A DNA stretch of 64,000 nt from Caulobacter zeae (GCF_002858925.1 NZ_PJRS01000010.1:1-64000), one strand, 5' to 3'. Positions 6,149 to 15,906 are shown, counted from the first letter of the stretch. Made by a program: numbers and translations. Notes: generated from the letters alone by a model not told the origin.

Positions 6149-9085
6149 ATGATCTCTGTCTCGCGCCTGGCGCTCGTCGTTTCCGCCGGCCTGGCGCTCA
6201 CCGCCTGCTCCACCCTCTCCTCGGTCCTGCCCGGCTCGGACAAGAAGGCGGACGCCGCGCCGTCATCGGTCGCCCCGGTTCCGGCCAAGGCGCCCGCCGC
6301 GCCGATCAAGACCGCCGGACCCCAGTTCTCCGACCTCAAGCCCGGCCAGTGGCCGCACGAGGTCTCGGACGTCGCCGTCGATCCGGCCATCCGCTTCGGC
6401 GTGCTGGAGAACGGCATGCGCTACGCCATCCGCAAGAACGCCACCCCGCCCGGCCAGGGCGCGCTGCGCCTGTGGTTCGACGCCGGCTCGCTGATGGAGG
6501 CCGACGACCAGCAGGGCCTGGCCCACTTCCTCGAGCACATGGCCTTCAACGGGTCGAAGAACGTGCCCGAAGGCGAGATGGTCAAGATCCTCGAGCGCCG
6601 GGGCCTGGCCTTCGGGGCCGACACCAACGCCTCAACCAGCTTCGACGAGACGACCTACACCCTCGACCTACCCAAGACCGACGACGGCACGGTCGACGAC
6701 GCCATGATGCTGCTGCGCGAGGCGGCCGGCGAGCTGACCATCGACCCGGCCGCCGTCGACCGCGAGCGCGGCGTGGTGCTGTCGGAAGAGCGCACCCGCG
6801 ACAGCCCCGGCTATCGCGTCTTCAAACAGGGTTTCGCCTTCAACCTGGAGGGCCAGCGTCCGCCCTCGCGCCTGCCGATCGGTACGACCGAGGTGATCTC
6901 CACCGCCCCGGCCCAGCGCATCCGCGACTTCTACCAGGCCTGGTATCGCCCCGAGAACGCGGTGTTCGTGGCCGTCGGCGACTTCGACGTCGACGCCATG
7001 GAGGCCAAGATCAAGGCCAAGTTCGGCGACTGGAGGGGCCAGGGCGAGCCGGGCAAGCGCCCTGACCTTGGCCCCATCGCCCAGCGCGGCCTGACCGCCA
7101 AGGTCATCGTCGAGCCGGGCTCGGGCGAGTCCGTCCAGCTGGGCTGGGTGCAGTCGCCCGACCTGCGCGTCGAGAGCAAGGCGTCCGACCGCGAATACAT
7201 GCTGGAGTCGCTGGGCATGGCGGTGCTGAACCGCCGCCTGCGCGCCCTGACCCGCAGCGCCGAGCCGCCGTTCATCTCGGCCGGCGCCCTGCGCAACGAC
7301 CAGTACCACGCCGCCCAGATCAACGGCCTGTTCGCCCAGGTGAAGCCGGGCGGCTGGAAAGCCGCCCTGCAGGTGCTCGACCAGGAACAGCGCCGGCTGA
7401 TGCAGTTCGGCGTGCGCCAGGACGAGCTGGACCGCGAGATCGCCGCCATGCGGGCCTCCTACGTGGCCGCCGCCGCCGGCGAGGCCACCCAGCGCACGCC
7501 CGCCCTGGCCGGCCAGATCGTCGGCGCGCTGGGCGACCGCGAGGTGCCCACCAGCCCCTCGCAGAACCTGGCCGCCTTCGAGGCCATCACCAAGGATCTC
7601 AAGGCCGACACCGTCTCGGCCGCCGTAAAGTCGCTGTTCGCCGGCCAGGGTCCGCTGATCGTGCTGCCCACGCCCACCGCCATCGACGGCGGCGAGGCGG
7701 CGGTCACGGCCGCCTACCAGGAAGCCGGCAAGACCCCGGTCGCCCCGCCGGCCGCGCCCGTGGCCACCAACTGGCCCTATGCGGTGTTCGGTCCGACCGG
7801 CAAGGCGGTCGAGCAGAAGGACGTCACCGATCTGGACGCCGTCTTCGTGCGCTTCGAGAACGGCGTGCGCCTGACGGTCAAGCCGACGAAGTTCCGCGAC
7901 GACCAGATCCTGGTGAAGGCCCGCATCGGCAACGGCCTGCTCGACCTGTCGAAGACCGGCCAGAGCCCGCTGTGGTCGGCTTCGTCGATGATCGAGGGCG
8001 GCCTCAAGCAGATCACCGCCCAGGACATGGAGCAGGTGCTGACCGGCAAGGTCTGGAACGCCGGCCTCGGCGTCGAGGACGACGCCTTCGTGCTGTCGGG
8101 CCGCACCCGCCCCGAGGACCTGTCCACCGAGCTGCAGGTGCTGGCGGCCTATGCGTCCGACGCCGGCTGGCGGCCCGAGGCCTTCAACCGCGTGAAGACC
8201 TATTACGGCACGATCCACGACCAGTTGGAGCGCACCAGCAGCGGCGTGGTCGGTCGCGACCTGTCGTCCCTGATGCACCCCGGCGACGAACGCTTCGCCT
8301 TCCCCGACCGCAAGGAGATCGCCGACGGCTCGATCGACCAGCTGAAGGCGGCCGTGGGCGGTCCGCTGTCGACGGGCCAGATCGAGATCGTCGTCGTCGG
8401 CGACACCACGGTGGAGAAGGCGATCGCCGCCGTCGGCGAGACCTTCGGCGCCCTGCCCGTCCGCACCGGCGTCGCGGCGCCGGCCGACGCGGCCAGGATC
8501 GCCTTCCCCGCACCGTCCAAGGTTCCGGTGGTGCGCCACCACAAGGGCCGCGCCGACCAGGGCCTGCTGTTCATGGCCTGGAAGACCGACGACCTGTTCA
8601 GCGACCTGCAACGCTCGCGCAACACCCAGGTCCTGGCCTCGGTGATGCAGCTGCGCCTGACCGACGAACTGCGCGAGAAGCAGGGCGCGACCTACTCGCC
8701 CTCGGTCTCGGCCACCCACAACGCCACCTTCCCCGGCTGGGGCTATATCGGCCTGTCGGTCGAGGTTCCGCCCGGGAAGATCGACCAGGTGGTCGCCAGC
8801 GTCCGCCAGATCGCCGCCGACCTGCGCGACAAGCCGGTCACCGCCGACGAGCTGGAACGGGCCAAGCTGCCGCGCATCGACCAGCTGGAGAAGGCGCGCG
8901 AGACCAACGAATACTGGCTGGGCGCGCTGTCGGGCGCCCAGACCGACCCACGCCTGCTGGACGCCACCCGCTCTGTGATCGCCGGCCTGCAGCGCGTCAC
9001 CGCCGCCGACGTCCAGAAGGCCGCCCGCACCTTCCTGGCCGACGACAAGAGCTGGACCTTCGAGGTCAAGCCGGAAGGCAAGTAG
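6149..9085 (+). CDS. M16 family zinc metallopeptidase lipoprotein (PqqL-like)
   Basis: The product is a 978-residue two-lobed M16 insulinase/pitrilysin-type protease. The inverted zinc motif HFLEH is at residues 126-130, and the distal Glu lies in the VDRERGVVLSEE region about 75 residues later. The second half repeats the M16 fold without a zinc motif, as usual for full-length members. The ATG at 6149 opens a lipoprotein signal with LTAC (Cys 20), so the enzyme is probably anchored in the periplasm. The in-frame ATG at 6005 gives an N-terminus without signal character. A likely role is degradation of periplasmic peptides. It is followed closely by a small gene at 9178. Confidence 0.9.
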   Translation: MISVSRLALVVSAGLALTACSTLSSVLPGSDKKADAAPSSVAPVPAKAPAAPIKTAGPQFSDLKPGQWPHEVSDVAVDPAIRFGVLENGMRYAIRKNATPPGQGALRLWFDAGSLMEADDQQGLAHFLEHMAFNGSKNVPEGEMVKILERRGLAFGADTNASTSFDETTYTLDLPKTDDGTVDDAMMLLREAAGELTIDPAAVDRERGVVLSEERTRDSPGYRVFKQGFAFNLEGQRPPSRLPIGTTEVISTAPAQRIRDFYQAWYRPENAVFVAVGDFDVDAMEAKIKAKFGDWRGQGEPGKRPDLGPIAQRGLTAKVIVEPGSGESVQLGWVQSPDLRVESKASDREYMLESLGMAVLNRRLRALTRSAEPPFISAGALRNDQYHAAQINGLFAQVKPGGWKAALQVLDQEQRRLMQFGVRQDELDREIAAMRASYVAAAAGEATQRTPALAGQIVGALGDREVPTSPSQNLAAFEAITKDLKADTVSAAVKSLFAGQGPLIVLPTPTAIDGGEAAVTAAYQEAGKTPVAPPAAPVATNWPYAVFGPTGKAVEQKDVTDLDAVFVRFENGVRLTVKPTKFRDDQILVKARIGNGLLDLSKTGQSPLWSASSMIEGGLKQITAQDMEQVLTGKVWNAGLGVEDDAFVLSGRTRPEDLSTELQVLAAYASDAGWRPEAFNRVKTYYGTIHDQLERTSSGVVGRDLSSLMHPGDERFAFPDRKEIADGSIDQLKAAVGGPLSTGQIEIVVVGDTTVEKAIAAVGETFGALPVRTGVAAPADAARIAFPAPSKVPVVRHHKGRADQGLLFMAWKTDDLFSDLQRSRNTQVLASVMQLRLTDELREKQGATYSPSVSATHNATFPGWGYIGLSVEVPPGKIDQVVASVRQIAADLRDKPVTADELERAKLPRIDQLEKARETNEYWLGALSGAQTDPRLLDATRSVIAGLQRVTAADVQKAARTFLADDKSWTFEVKPEGK

Positions 9086-9177
9086 CCGGCCCGGTCGCCC
9101 GTCCCGCCCGGCGGGATGGGCGACCGGATTTGACGCTACTCCGGCTTACACCGATATGTGGAAGGCTGGAGACCTGG

Positions 9178-9381
9178 ATGAAGATCAAACTACCATTGTG
9201 GCTGCTCAGGAAGCTCGTGAAGCGAAACCCCTGGCTGCTGTCGAACGAGGGCAGCGTGCGCAGGTCGCTGGTGCTCGAGATCCTGGGCTTCGAGTTCTCG
9301 GTCGATTCCGACCTGTCGCTCACGCCCAAGGAAAAGGCCCTGCTCCAGGCCGAGCGCGACGCGGCCGCTCCCCACGCCTGA
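9178..9381 (+). CDS. Small conserved-looking basic/acidic protein, function unknown
   Basis: This 67-residue product begins MKIKLPLWLLRKLVKRNP and ends with an acidic, Ala-rich tail. It has no Cys, no signal peptide and no membrane helix, and I do not recognise the family. The N-terminal third is an amphipathic basic helix that could touch membrane or RNA. The start is the ATG at 9178, with GGAG about 8 nt upstream. It lies 92 nt after the M16 peptidase gene and ends just before a strong bidirectional terminator, so it is either the last gene of that unit or monocistronic. Confidence 0.6.
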   Translation: MKIKLPLWLLRKLVKRNPWLLSNEGSVRRSLVLEILGFEFSVDSDLSLTPKEKALLQAERDAAAPHA

Positions 9382-9405
9382 GCCCGCCCGAGCCGGAAAG
9401 AAAAA

Positions 9406-9431
9406 GGCCTCCGCCCTTTCGGACGGAGGCC
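9406..9431. terminator. Bidirectional intrinsic terminator
   Basis: GGCCTCCG at 9406-9413 pairs with CGGAGGCC at 9424-9431. AAAAA precedes it and a T-rich tract follows, so it can end transcription of the small plus-strand gene and of the convergent secreted-protein gene. Confidence 0.85.
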
Positions 9432-9461
9432 TTCGCTTTAGGAAAGCGCTGCTCCAGGTGA

Positions 9462-10376
9462 TCAGTAGACGACGCCGCCGACGCCGCCGTCGAGGCTGAG
9501 GCTCATGCTGGAGCTGGACTCGCGCACGGTCTCCTCACGATAGGCGGTGTAGGTCTCGGTGGTCAGGATCGACAGGATCTTCACGCCGGCGCCGTAGCGG
9601 CGCAGCAGCGAGCGCTCGTTGCAGTCGCGGGCCGGGCGCTGCGGACGGCAGACCAGGGTCCCGCCTTCGCCGCCCCCTTGGCCCCCACGCGCGCCGGGGG
9701 TGTGATACAGCGCCTCGTTCTTGGCGCAGATATAGGTCTGGCCGCCGGTGCTGGCGTCGATCAGGCCGGAATACTCGCCGACCACGTACTGCATGCGGCT
9801 GCCGGCGATACAGCGATAGAGCTCGCCGTCATAGAGATCGTCGATCTCGCGGTCGGGCGTGACCTGCGAAGCCGGATGGGGAATGTCCTTGTCGTCCAGG
9901 CAGACGGCGCGGACGACGACGCGCTTGAAGCGGGTGCGGGTGGCCTCGTAGGCCGTGCGACGCGCGGCTTCGCCGCCGGTGACGTTCAGGCCCTGGATGT
10001 AGCCGGTGGGCTGCGGGCCCGAATAGTAACCGCCATGGGCGCCGCCGCCGTAATAGACGGTCGCGCCGGCCGAGGCGTTGGATCCGGCGCGCACCGAGGC
10101 GTTGGCGCTCGCATTGGCGTTCACGTTGACGTTCACGTTCACGTTGGTCTTGCCGCCGCCGCCCCAGTGGCCGCCACCGCCGCCGCAGCCGTTGTCGCAG
10201 CCGCTCGGCGGCTTGGGCGGGCGCGGGGGCGCGGGCGGAGGCGCGCAGCAGGTCGGAGGCGTCGGCGTGCAGCCGCTGTTGCATTGGGCGTAGGCGACGC
10301 CGCCCACGAAGAGTCCGGCCACGGCCGCCCCGATGGCGATCCACAGCTTGGACACGGTCAGTTTCGGCGCCGTCAT
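9462..10376 (-). CDS. Cys- and Asn-rich secreted protein, function unknown
   Basis: This 304-residue protein has a signal peptide (about residues 1-31, ending AYAQ), a Pro/Cys-rich segment with CC and C-x3-C patterns (32-65), and a Gly/His stretch. An alternating N-V-N-V-N-V run followed by N-A-N-A-S repeats (about 78-96) comes next, then a more globular C-terminal part with paired cysteines (VCLDD, LYRCIAG, YICAKN, LVCRPQ, RDCNE). The alternating polar/valine run has strong beta-aggregation character, as in surface fibres. GGGGAGA 4 nt before the ATG at 10376 supports the start. I do not recognise a named family. It probably sits in the periplasm or on the surface. Confidence 0.7.
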   Translation of the reverse strand: MTAPKLTVSKLWIAIGAAVAGLFVGGVAYAQCNSGCTPTPPTCCAPPPAPPRPPKPPSGCDNGCGGGGGHWGGGGKTNVNVNVNVNANASANASVRAGSNASAGATVYYGGGAHGGYYSGPQPTGYIQGLNVTGGEAARRTAYEATRTRFKRVVVRAVCLDDKDIPHPASQVTPDREIDDLYDGELYRCIAGSRMQYVVGEYSGLIDASTGGQTYICAKNEALYHTPGARGGQGGGEGGTLVCRPQRPARDCNERSLLRRYGAGVKILSILTTETYTAYREETVRESSSSMSLSLDGGVGGVVY

Positions 10377-10553
10377 GGCGTCTCCCCTTCACACAGCGAC
10401 GTCTTCCGGCCGGTTCTCCAGCAAGAAGCGCGCCATGGGCCCGCCGCGCCTCGACTCTGTGCCAAGACGATACGACAGGGCCCCTGGCCCGGTTCTCCTA
10501 GCAAGCCCCATGCGGTCGAAATGGACCGCGAAAGGACCCGCAAGGGGACGACG

Positions 10554-11099
10554 ATGTTCCATCCAAGCACGGAACGGTTGATAGACTATTGGCGAAACCG
10601 GGCCGGCGCCGATCGGATGCCGGCGCGCGCCAGCATCGATCCGGGTGATTTCCTTGACCTGCTGCCCCAGGTGTTCATCCTCGGGCGTGGGAACGGGCGC
10701 TATCCCTTCCGGTTGGCCGGCGGTTTCGTCACCGACCTGCACGCTCGCGACCTGCGCGGCGAGGACCAGCTGTCGATGTGGGCGCTGTCGCACCGGCTGG
10801 AGGTGAAGTCGGCGCTGGAAGTGGCCCGCCGCCGGGGCGAGCCCGTGGTCGTCACCGCCGACATCCGCGCCCATGGCGTGGCCTCGGTAGGCATGGAGGT
10901 GCTTCTGGCCCCGATGACCGGCGCCAGCGGCGAGGCCGACCGGTTCCTGGGGCTCTACCAGCCGATCGCCATGATGCAGCGCCTGATGGGCCGCCCGGCC
11001 TACGAGCTGGGCGTGCGCCGGATCCAGGCCCTGGCCCCGACGAACGCCGAGGCCCCGCGCCTGCGCCTGGCCAGCCTGGACGGCCGCCTCATCGCCTGA
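10554..11099 (+). CDS. PAS domain protein (PAS_5 type)
   Basis: This 181-residue single-domain protein has the alphaproteobacterial PAS_5 layout: an N-terminal helix (STERLIDYWRNRAG), then DFLDLLPQVFILG, FRLAGGFVTDLHARDLRGED and LGLYQPI strands. Members are usually found alone and are thought to sense or modulate signalling without an output domain. The ATG at 10554 has AAGGGGACG upstream. A longer open frame begins at 9678 but runs antisense to the secreted-protein gene and is not used. A large hairpin follows. Confidence 0.75.
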   Translation: MFHPSTERLIDYWRNRAGADRMPARASIDPGDFLDLLPQVFILGRGNGRYPFRLAGGFVTDLHARDLRGEDQLSMWALSHRLEVKSALEVARRRGEPVVVTADIRAHGVASVGMEVLLAPMTGASGEADRFLGLYQPIAMMQRLMGRPAYELGVRRIQALAPTNAEAPRLRLASLDGRLIA

Positions 11100-11173
11100 G
11101 GCGGCGACATACGAGTTTCATCCCGTGCTCTGGCGGGAGGTTTTGCGTCGGCTTGCCGGAGACGACGCCGGAA

Positions 11174-11226
11174 GGACGGAGGGGCGCTCGGGAGAGCGCC
11201 GCCACGGCGGGAGCGCCCCTCCGTCC
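11174..11226. terminator. Long perfect hairpin between convergent genes
   Basis: GGACGGAGGGGCGCTC at 11174-11189 pairs perfectly with GAGCGCCCCTCCGTCC at 11211-11226, a 16-bp stem around a loop that can fold again. It lies between the PAS gene and the convergent methyltransferase gene. There is no clear T-run, so it may be a factor-assisted terminator or an mRNA-end stabiliser. Confidence 0.6.
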
Positions 11227-11231
11227 GACCC

Positions 11232-12095
11232 TTACGCCATGCTGTTGCGCGCCGTGACCACCCAGCCTGCGCCCTCGATCACCACCGCCTCGCCGGTCGC
11301 CTTGGCCGCGAAGGCCTCGCGCACCAGCGGGATCGCCTGCGCTCGCACCGCGTCGGACTGATCGGCCAAGGCCCGGGTCAACGGCCCGACCTGGAAGGCC
11401 AAGTCCACCGCATCCTCGATCGCCGCCTGGCGGGTCTCGCCTTCGCCGAAGGTGATCGGATGGTCGATGGCGGTGAAGGCGACGTCGACGAAGCCGGCCT
11501 CAGCCAGGATCCGCTCCACCCGCGCCCGGTCGCCGAATGAGAACGGCCCCGGCGCCTCGGGCGGGGGCGGCGCCGGCGCCCCGACGATCGGCGCGATGGC
11601 CTTCATCGGCAGGCGCACCCAGTCGTTCTCACCCGCCCCGCGCCAGCAGACGAAGGCCAGCCGTCCGCCCAGCTTTAGTGCTCGCCGCATGTGGGCGAAG
11701 GCCGCCGCCGGCTCGTCGAAGAACATCACTCCGAAGCGCGAGAACAGCAGGTCGAACTGCTCCACCGGCAGCAGGGCGCGGCTGGCGTCGTCCACCTGGA
11801 ACTTCACATTGGCGACCTCCGCCGCCAGCTCGCGGGCCCGGGCGACCAGCGGCTCGGAGACGTCGACGCCCAGCACCCCGCCCGACGGCCCGACCAGGGC
11901 GGCGATCTCCAGGCTGCCCGCCCCGGCCCCGCAACCGATGTCCAGCACCTGCTCGCCGGCGGCCGGCGCCGCGGCGGCGATCGCCGCCTGGCCATAGTCC
12001 TTGAGCATGCGGTCGAGGCGCGCCTGATTGGCCACCCACCGCTCGCCGGTGCGCCCGTTCCAGTCGGAAATCTGGTTGACGTTGCGCTCGGTCAT
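11232..12095 (-). CDS. SAM-dependent methyltransferase, class I
   Basis: This 287-residue protein has the Rossmann-type methyltransferase core: motif I VLDIGCGAGAGS (about residues 51-62), an acidic end of strand 2 (GVDVSEPLV), and motif V-like FDLLFSRFGVMFF followed by RLAFVCWRG. The opening part (ISDWNGRTGERWVANQARLDRML) is typical of ubiquinone/menaquinone-like or small-molecule methyltransferases often annotated UbiE/SmtA. The substrate is unknown. It is monocistronic and lies upstream of the broken aldo/keto reductase on the same strand. Confidence 0.8.
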   Translation of the reverse strand: MTERNVNQISDWNGRTGERWVANQARLDRMLKDYGQAAIAAAAPAAGEQVLDIGCGAGAGSLEIAALVGPSGGVLGVDVSEPLVARARELAAEVANVKFQVDDASRALLPVEQFDLLFSRFGVMFFDEPAAAFAHMRRALKLGGRLAFVCWRGAGENDWVRLPMKAIAPIVGAPAPPPPEAPGPFSFGDRARVERILAEAGFVDVAFTAIDHPITFGEGETRQAAIEDAVDLAFQVGPLTRALADQSDAVRAQAIPLVREAFAAKATGEAVVIEGAGWVVTARNSMA

Positions 12096-12158
12096 CGGCG
12101 GCCCCTTAGTTGAGAATTGGTCTCAACAAGGAATACCCCCTCGCCTCGCGGCTGTCGA

Positions 12159-13108
12159 CTACCGCCCCGCCTCGTCCAGCGCCGCGATGACCTCGGCCGG
12201 CAGGGTCAGGCGCACCCCGGCCAGCAGTTCCTCCAGCTGCGCGACGCTGGTGGCGCTGGCGATCGGGGCGGTGATGGCCGGGTGGGCGACGATCCAGGCC
12301 AGGGCGACCTGGGCCTGGGTGGCGCCCGTCGCCTCGGCCGCCTGGTCGAGGGCCGCCAGGATCCGCAGGCCTTTGTCGTTGAGATAGCCCTTCACCGTGC
12401 GCCCGCGCGCCTTGCCTTCCAGGTCTGCCTCGCTGCGGTACTTGCCGGTCAGGAAGCCCGCGGCCAGGCCGTAGAACGGGATGATCCCCACGCCTTCGCG
12501 CGCCGTCAGCTGCGCCAGCGCCCCTTCCACCTCGTCGCGGTCGTAGAGATTGAACTTCGGCTGGATCGACTCGTAGCGGACGAGGCCCTTGTCGGCCGAG
12601 GTCTTCAGCGAGGCCTCCAGACGGTCCGGCGTGAAGTTCGAGGCCCCGATCGCCCGCACCTTGCCGGCCTTCACCAGCCGGTCGAAGGCCTCCAGCGTCT
12701 CGTCGATCGGCGTGGCCGCGTCATCCTCGTGCGACTGGTAGAGGTCGACATGGTCGGTGTTCAGCCGGCGCAGCGAGTCTTCCAGCGCCGCGACGATGTT
12801 GGCCGCCGACAGGCCGGGGCGCCTGGGCCACTTGGCCACTTGGCCACCTTGGTCAGGATCTTGATGCGGTCGCGCTTGCCGCCCGCCGCCAGCCAGCGGC
12901 CGATGGTCGCCTCGGACTCGCCGCCCTCGTGCCCCGGAACCCAGGCCGAATAGACGTCGGCGGTGTCGATCGCGTCGAAGCCGCCGTCGACGAAGGCGTC
13001 GATCAGGCGAAACGAGGTCGCCTCGTCCGCCGTCCAGCCGAAGACGTTGCCGCCGAACACCAGCGGGGCGATCGAGAGGCCGGAGCGGCCGAGGGGACGT
13101 TGGCTCAT
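12159..13108 (-). pseudogene. Aldo/keto reductase disrupted by an 8-bp tandem duplication
   Basis: Two overlapping minus-strand frames together make one AKR. The N-terminal part (13108 down to about 12830) encodes MSQRPLGRSGLSIAPLVFGG through the LTKVAKWP strand. The C-terminal part in another frame carries AANIVAALEDSLRRL, VDLYQSHEDD, IGASNFTPDRL and the NADP-binding end. At 12830-12845 the string ACTTGGCC occurs twice in tandem. Deleting one copy (8 nt) restores a single frame of 942 nt, or 313 codons, a normal AKR length, reading VAKWPRRPGLSAANI. The Tyr and Lys catalytic region is intact. It is a recent frameshift, a slippage-prone contingency repeat, or an assembly artefact. Confidence 0.8.
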
Positions 13109-13265
13109 GAAGCGGATCCTTGTGCGAAAGCGAGCCGAAGCTTGCGCGACTTCGGACCCGGACACGCAATCAAACTTCGAAATAAGGCCTATTGGGCTTT
13201 CGCGACGGATCTATCCGAAACGGCAGCTTGCGCAGTGAGGACTACTCATGACGACGGCGCCGGAG

Positions 13266-13300
13266 AAACCTCATCCTGAGCTTGTCGAAGGACGAGGTTT
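13266..13300. repeat. 35-bp palindromic intergenic repeat, copy 1
   Basis: An imperfect palindrome begins AAACCTCATCCTGAG and ends GGACGAGGTTT. Near-identical copies lie at 42736-42770 (inverted, AAACCTCGCCC start) and at about 42791-42827. It is a dispersed intergenic element, here between the aldo/keto reductase promoter region and the end of the GMC oxidoreductase gene. Confidence 0.8.
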
Positions 13301-13321
13301 CCCTTTCTGACAGCCGCCCCT

Positions 13322-14986
13322 TCACGCCGCCGCGGCCGGAACCCCGTCGAACACCGGCGCGTCCTGCGGCGCCAGGGTCGCCTTGCCACGCAACAGGTCG
13401 GCGGCGCGCTCGGCGATCATGATGGTCGGGGCGTTGGTGTTGCCGCCGATCAGGGTGGGCATCACCGAGGCGTCGATCACCCGCAGGCCTTCGATCCCCT
13501 GCACCCGCAGTTGGTCGTCGACCACCGCCAGCGGATCGCCCGCCGCGCCCATGCGGCAGGTGCCGACCGGGTGGTAGATTGTCTCGGCCTTGGCGCGGAT
13601 CCAGGCGTCGATCTCCTGGTCGCTCCTGACGTCGGCGCCCGGCGCGTACTCGCTGTCGCGATAGGGATCGAGCGCGCCCTGGGCGGCGACGTCGCGGCCG
13701 ATCCGCACGCCTTCGCGCATGGCCCGGCGATCTTCCTCGGCGGCCAGATAGTTGGCCAGGATCTTCGGGTCGGCGAACGGATCCGAAGACTGCAGCCCGA
13801 CCGAGCCCCGGCTTTCCGGCCGCAGCTGGCAGACATGCAACGTGAAGCCGTCCTTCTCGACCAGCACCTTGCCGTGGTCCTGCATGATCGCCAGCACGGC
13901 GTGGATCTGCAGGTCGGGCCGGTCGAGATCGGGCCGCGAGCGCAGGAAGGCGCCAGACTCCAGGAAGTTCTGCCGGCCGATCCCCTTGCCCATCAGCAGG
14001 TAGGACAAACCGACGCCCAGCTTGTTCAGCCCCTTGTTGGCCGAATAGGCGGTCTTCAGCCCCCTGGTCGTCCACGACAGGCAGACATCCAGGTGATCCT
14101 GCAGGTTCTGGCCGACGCCGCGAGCCTCGTGCACAGGCGTCACGCCGGCGGCCTTCAGGGCGTCCGGATCGCCGATCCCCGACAGTTGCAGGATCTGAGG
14201 CGACTGCACCGCCCCGGCGCTCAGCAGCACCTCGGCGTCGGCATAGGCTGTCGCCTTCTGCGCCCCCTTGCCGATCACGTACTCGACGCCGACCGCCTTG
14301 CCGTTCTCGACCACGATGCGGGTGGTGCGCGCCTCGGTCAGACAGGTCAGGTTGGGCCGCGACAGGGCCTGGGCCAGGTAGGCCGCGGCCGCGCTCCAGC
14401 GCTTGCCGTCGCGGATGGTCAGGTCGTAGGGCCCGAAGCCTTCCTGCTGGAAGCCGTTGAAGTCCTTGGTCACCGGATGGCCCGCCTGGCGGCCGGCCTC
14501 GATCACCGCCTTGTAGAACGGACTGTCGGACTCGCCGGCCGAGACGTGCAGCGGACCGTCGCCGCCGTGATAGGCGCAGCCGCCGCCGTGGAAGGTTTCC
14601 GAGCGCTTGAAGTAGGGCAGCACCTCGGCGTAGGACCAGCCCGACAGCCCCATCTGCCGCCACTGGTCATAGTCGCGCGCGTGGCCGCGGATATAGATCA
14701 TGCCGTTGATCGCCGAGCTGCCGCCCAGGCCCCGGCCCCGCGGCCACCACAGCTTGCGGCCGTCGAGATGCGGCTCGGCCTCGGTCCAGAAGCCCCAGTT
14801 GCTCTCGCCCTTGGCCTTGATCAGCTCGCCCACGCCGGCGGGCATCCGCACCAGCACCGAGCCGTTCTTGCCGCCGGCCTCCAGCAGCAGCACCTTCACC
14901 GCCGGATCCTCGCTCAGCCGCGCGGCCAGCACGCAACCCGCCGAACCGGCGCCGATGATGACGTAGTCGAAGCGCGTGCCCGACAT
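13322..14986 (-). CDS. GMC family FAD-dependent oxidoreductase (choline dehydrogenase-like)
   Basis: This 554-residue flavoprotein oxidises an alcohol with FAD. The ADP-binding motif IIGAGSAGCVLAARL is at about residues 9-23, the GMC signature 1 region is GRGLGGSSAINGMIYIRG, and signature 2 is LSAGAVQSPQILQLSGIG. The C-terminal catalytic part has YHPVGTCRMG and MPTLIGGNTNAPTIMIAERAAD. GGGAGGGACGCC precedes the ATG. No betaine aldehyde dehydrogenase or regulator is adjacent, so the substrate could be any primary alcohol; the sequence resembles the BetA branch. Confidence 0.88.
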   Translation of the reverse strand: MSGTRFDYVIIGAGSAGCVLAARLSEDPAVKVLLLEAGGKNGSVLVRMPAGVGELIKAKGESNWGFWTEAEPHLDGRKLWWPRGRGLGGSSAINGMIYIRGHARDYDQWRQMGLSGWSYAEVLPYFKRSETFHGGGCAYHGGDGPLHVSAGESDSPFYKAVIEAGRQAGHPVTKDFNGFQQEGFGPYDLTIRDGKRWSAAAAYLAQALSRPNLTCLTEARTTRIVVENGKAVGVEYVIGKGAQKATAYADAEVLLSAGAVQSPQILQLSGIGDPDALKAAGVTPVHEARGVGQNLQDHLDVCLSWTTRGLKTAYSANKGLNKLGVGLSYLLMGKGIGRQNFLESGAFLRSRPDLDRPDLQIHAVLAIMQDHGKVLVEKDGFTLHVCQLRPESRGSVGLQSSDPFADPKILANYLAAEEDRRAMREGVRIGRDVAAQGALDPYRDSEYAPGADVRSDQEIDAWIRAKAETIYHPVGTCRMGAAGDPLAVVDDQLRVQGIEGLRVIDASVMPTLIGGNTNAPTIMIAERAADLLRGKATLAPQDAPVFDGVPAAAA

Positions 14987-15360
14987 GGCGTCCCTCCCAC
15001 AATGTTATCGTTGTTAAGACAGAGAGTGACCCGGTCCCGAGGCGGCGGCAAGGGGGGCATCGCATTGTCGGTACAGGTTAGAGCTGTCCCTAAAACAGGC
15101 TTAGGCTGTCAATAATGCGAGAGGCGGCCGCGCACGATCGGCGGATTCACGCTGCGCCATGAGCCGGCATTGCGTTGTATCCTGGAAGAGGGCGTTCAGC
15201 GGCGCACCTGGATGTTCTTGAGACTCCGTCGGCCGCCCATCCAACAGCCAGGATCTTTGCCAGGGGCGACGGACCTCGCGTAGGAAACGCCGACCGCAAA
15301 TACCCCGCGACGGCGGCCCGCCCAGGGCTTAAGCAGCCGCCTCGTTCGAAAGGCCCGACC

Positions 15361-15906
15361 ATGTCCCTCCACATCGCCCTGCTGCGCGGCGTCAACGCCG
15401 CCGGCGGCCGCCTGATCACCGCCGACGAGCTGACCGGTCTGCTGACCGATCTCGGCCACACCGAAATCCGCATGGGCCCCAAGCTCGGCGACCTGGTGTT
15501 TGAGAGCGGCGAGCGCACCGGCGCGGAACTTCAGACCCAGATCGAAACCGAGCTGATGGCGCGCCTGGGCCTGCGCACCGATGTCTATGTCCGCACCGCC
15601 GAGGCCTGGCGGGCCCTGGTCGCGGCCAACCCGTTCCCGGACTTCGCGGCGGCCGATCCGGGCTGGCTGATGACCCTGTTCTGCAAGGACACCCCCGACA
15701 AGAAGGCCATGGGCGCCCTGCGCGCGGCGATCCGCGGGAACGAGCAGGCGCGGGCCGAAAGCCGCCAGATCTATGCGATCTATCCCGACGGCCTGGGCGG
15801 CTCGAAGCTGACCACCAGCCTGGTCGAGAAGACCCTCGGCTCGCGGATCACGGGGCGGACGTGGACGGCGGTGCTTGCACTCGCCGAGATGCTGGAGCCG
15901 ATCTAG
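15361..15906 (+). CDS. DUF1697 family protein
   Basis: This 181-residue protein matches the DUF1697 family. It opens HIALLRGVNAAGGRLITADEL, continues LGHTEIRMGPKLGDLVFESG, and ends with a GSKLTTSLVEKTLG segment near residue 155. The biochemical role is unknown; members are small cytosolic proteins. The ATG at 15361 is preferred over an in-frame GTG at 15175, because the intervening segment lacks domain character. It appears monocistronic. Confidence 0.8.
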   Translation: MSLHIALLRGVNAAGGRLITADELTGLLTDLGHTEIRMGPKLGDLVFESGERTGAELQTQIETELMARLGLRTDVYVRTAEAWRALVAANPFPDFAAADPGWLMTLFCKDTPDKKAMGALRAAIRGNEQARAESRQIYAIYPDGLGGSKLTTSLVEKTLGSRITGRTWTAVLALAEMLEPI

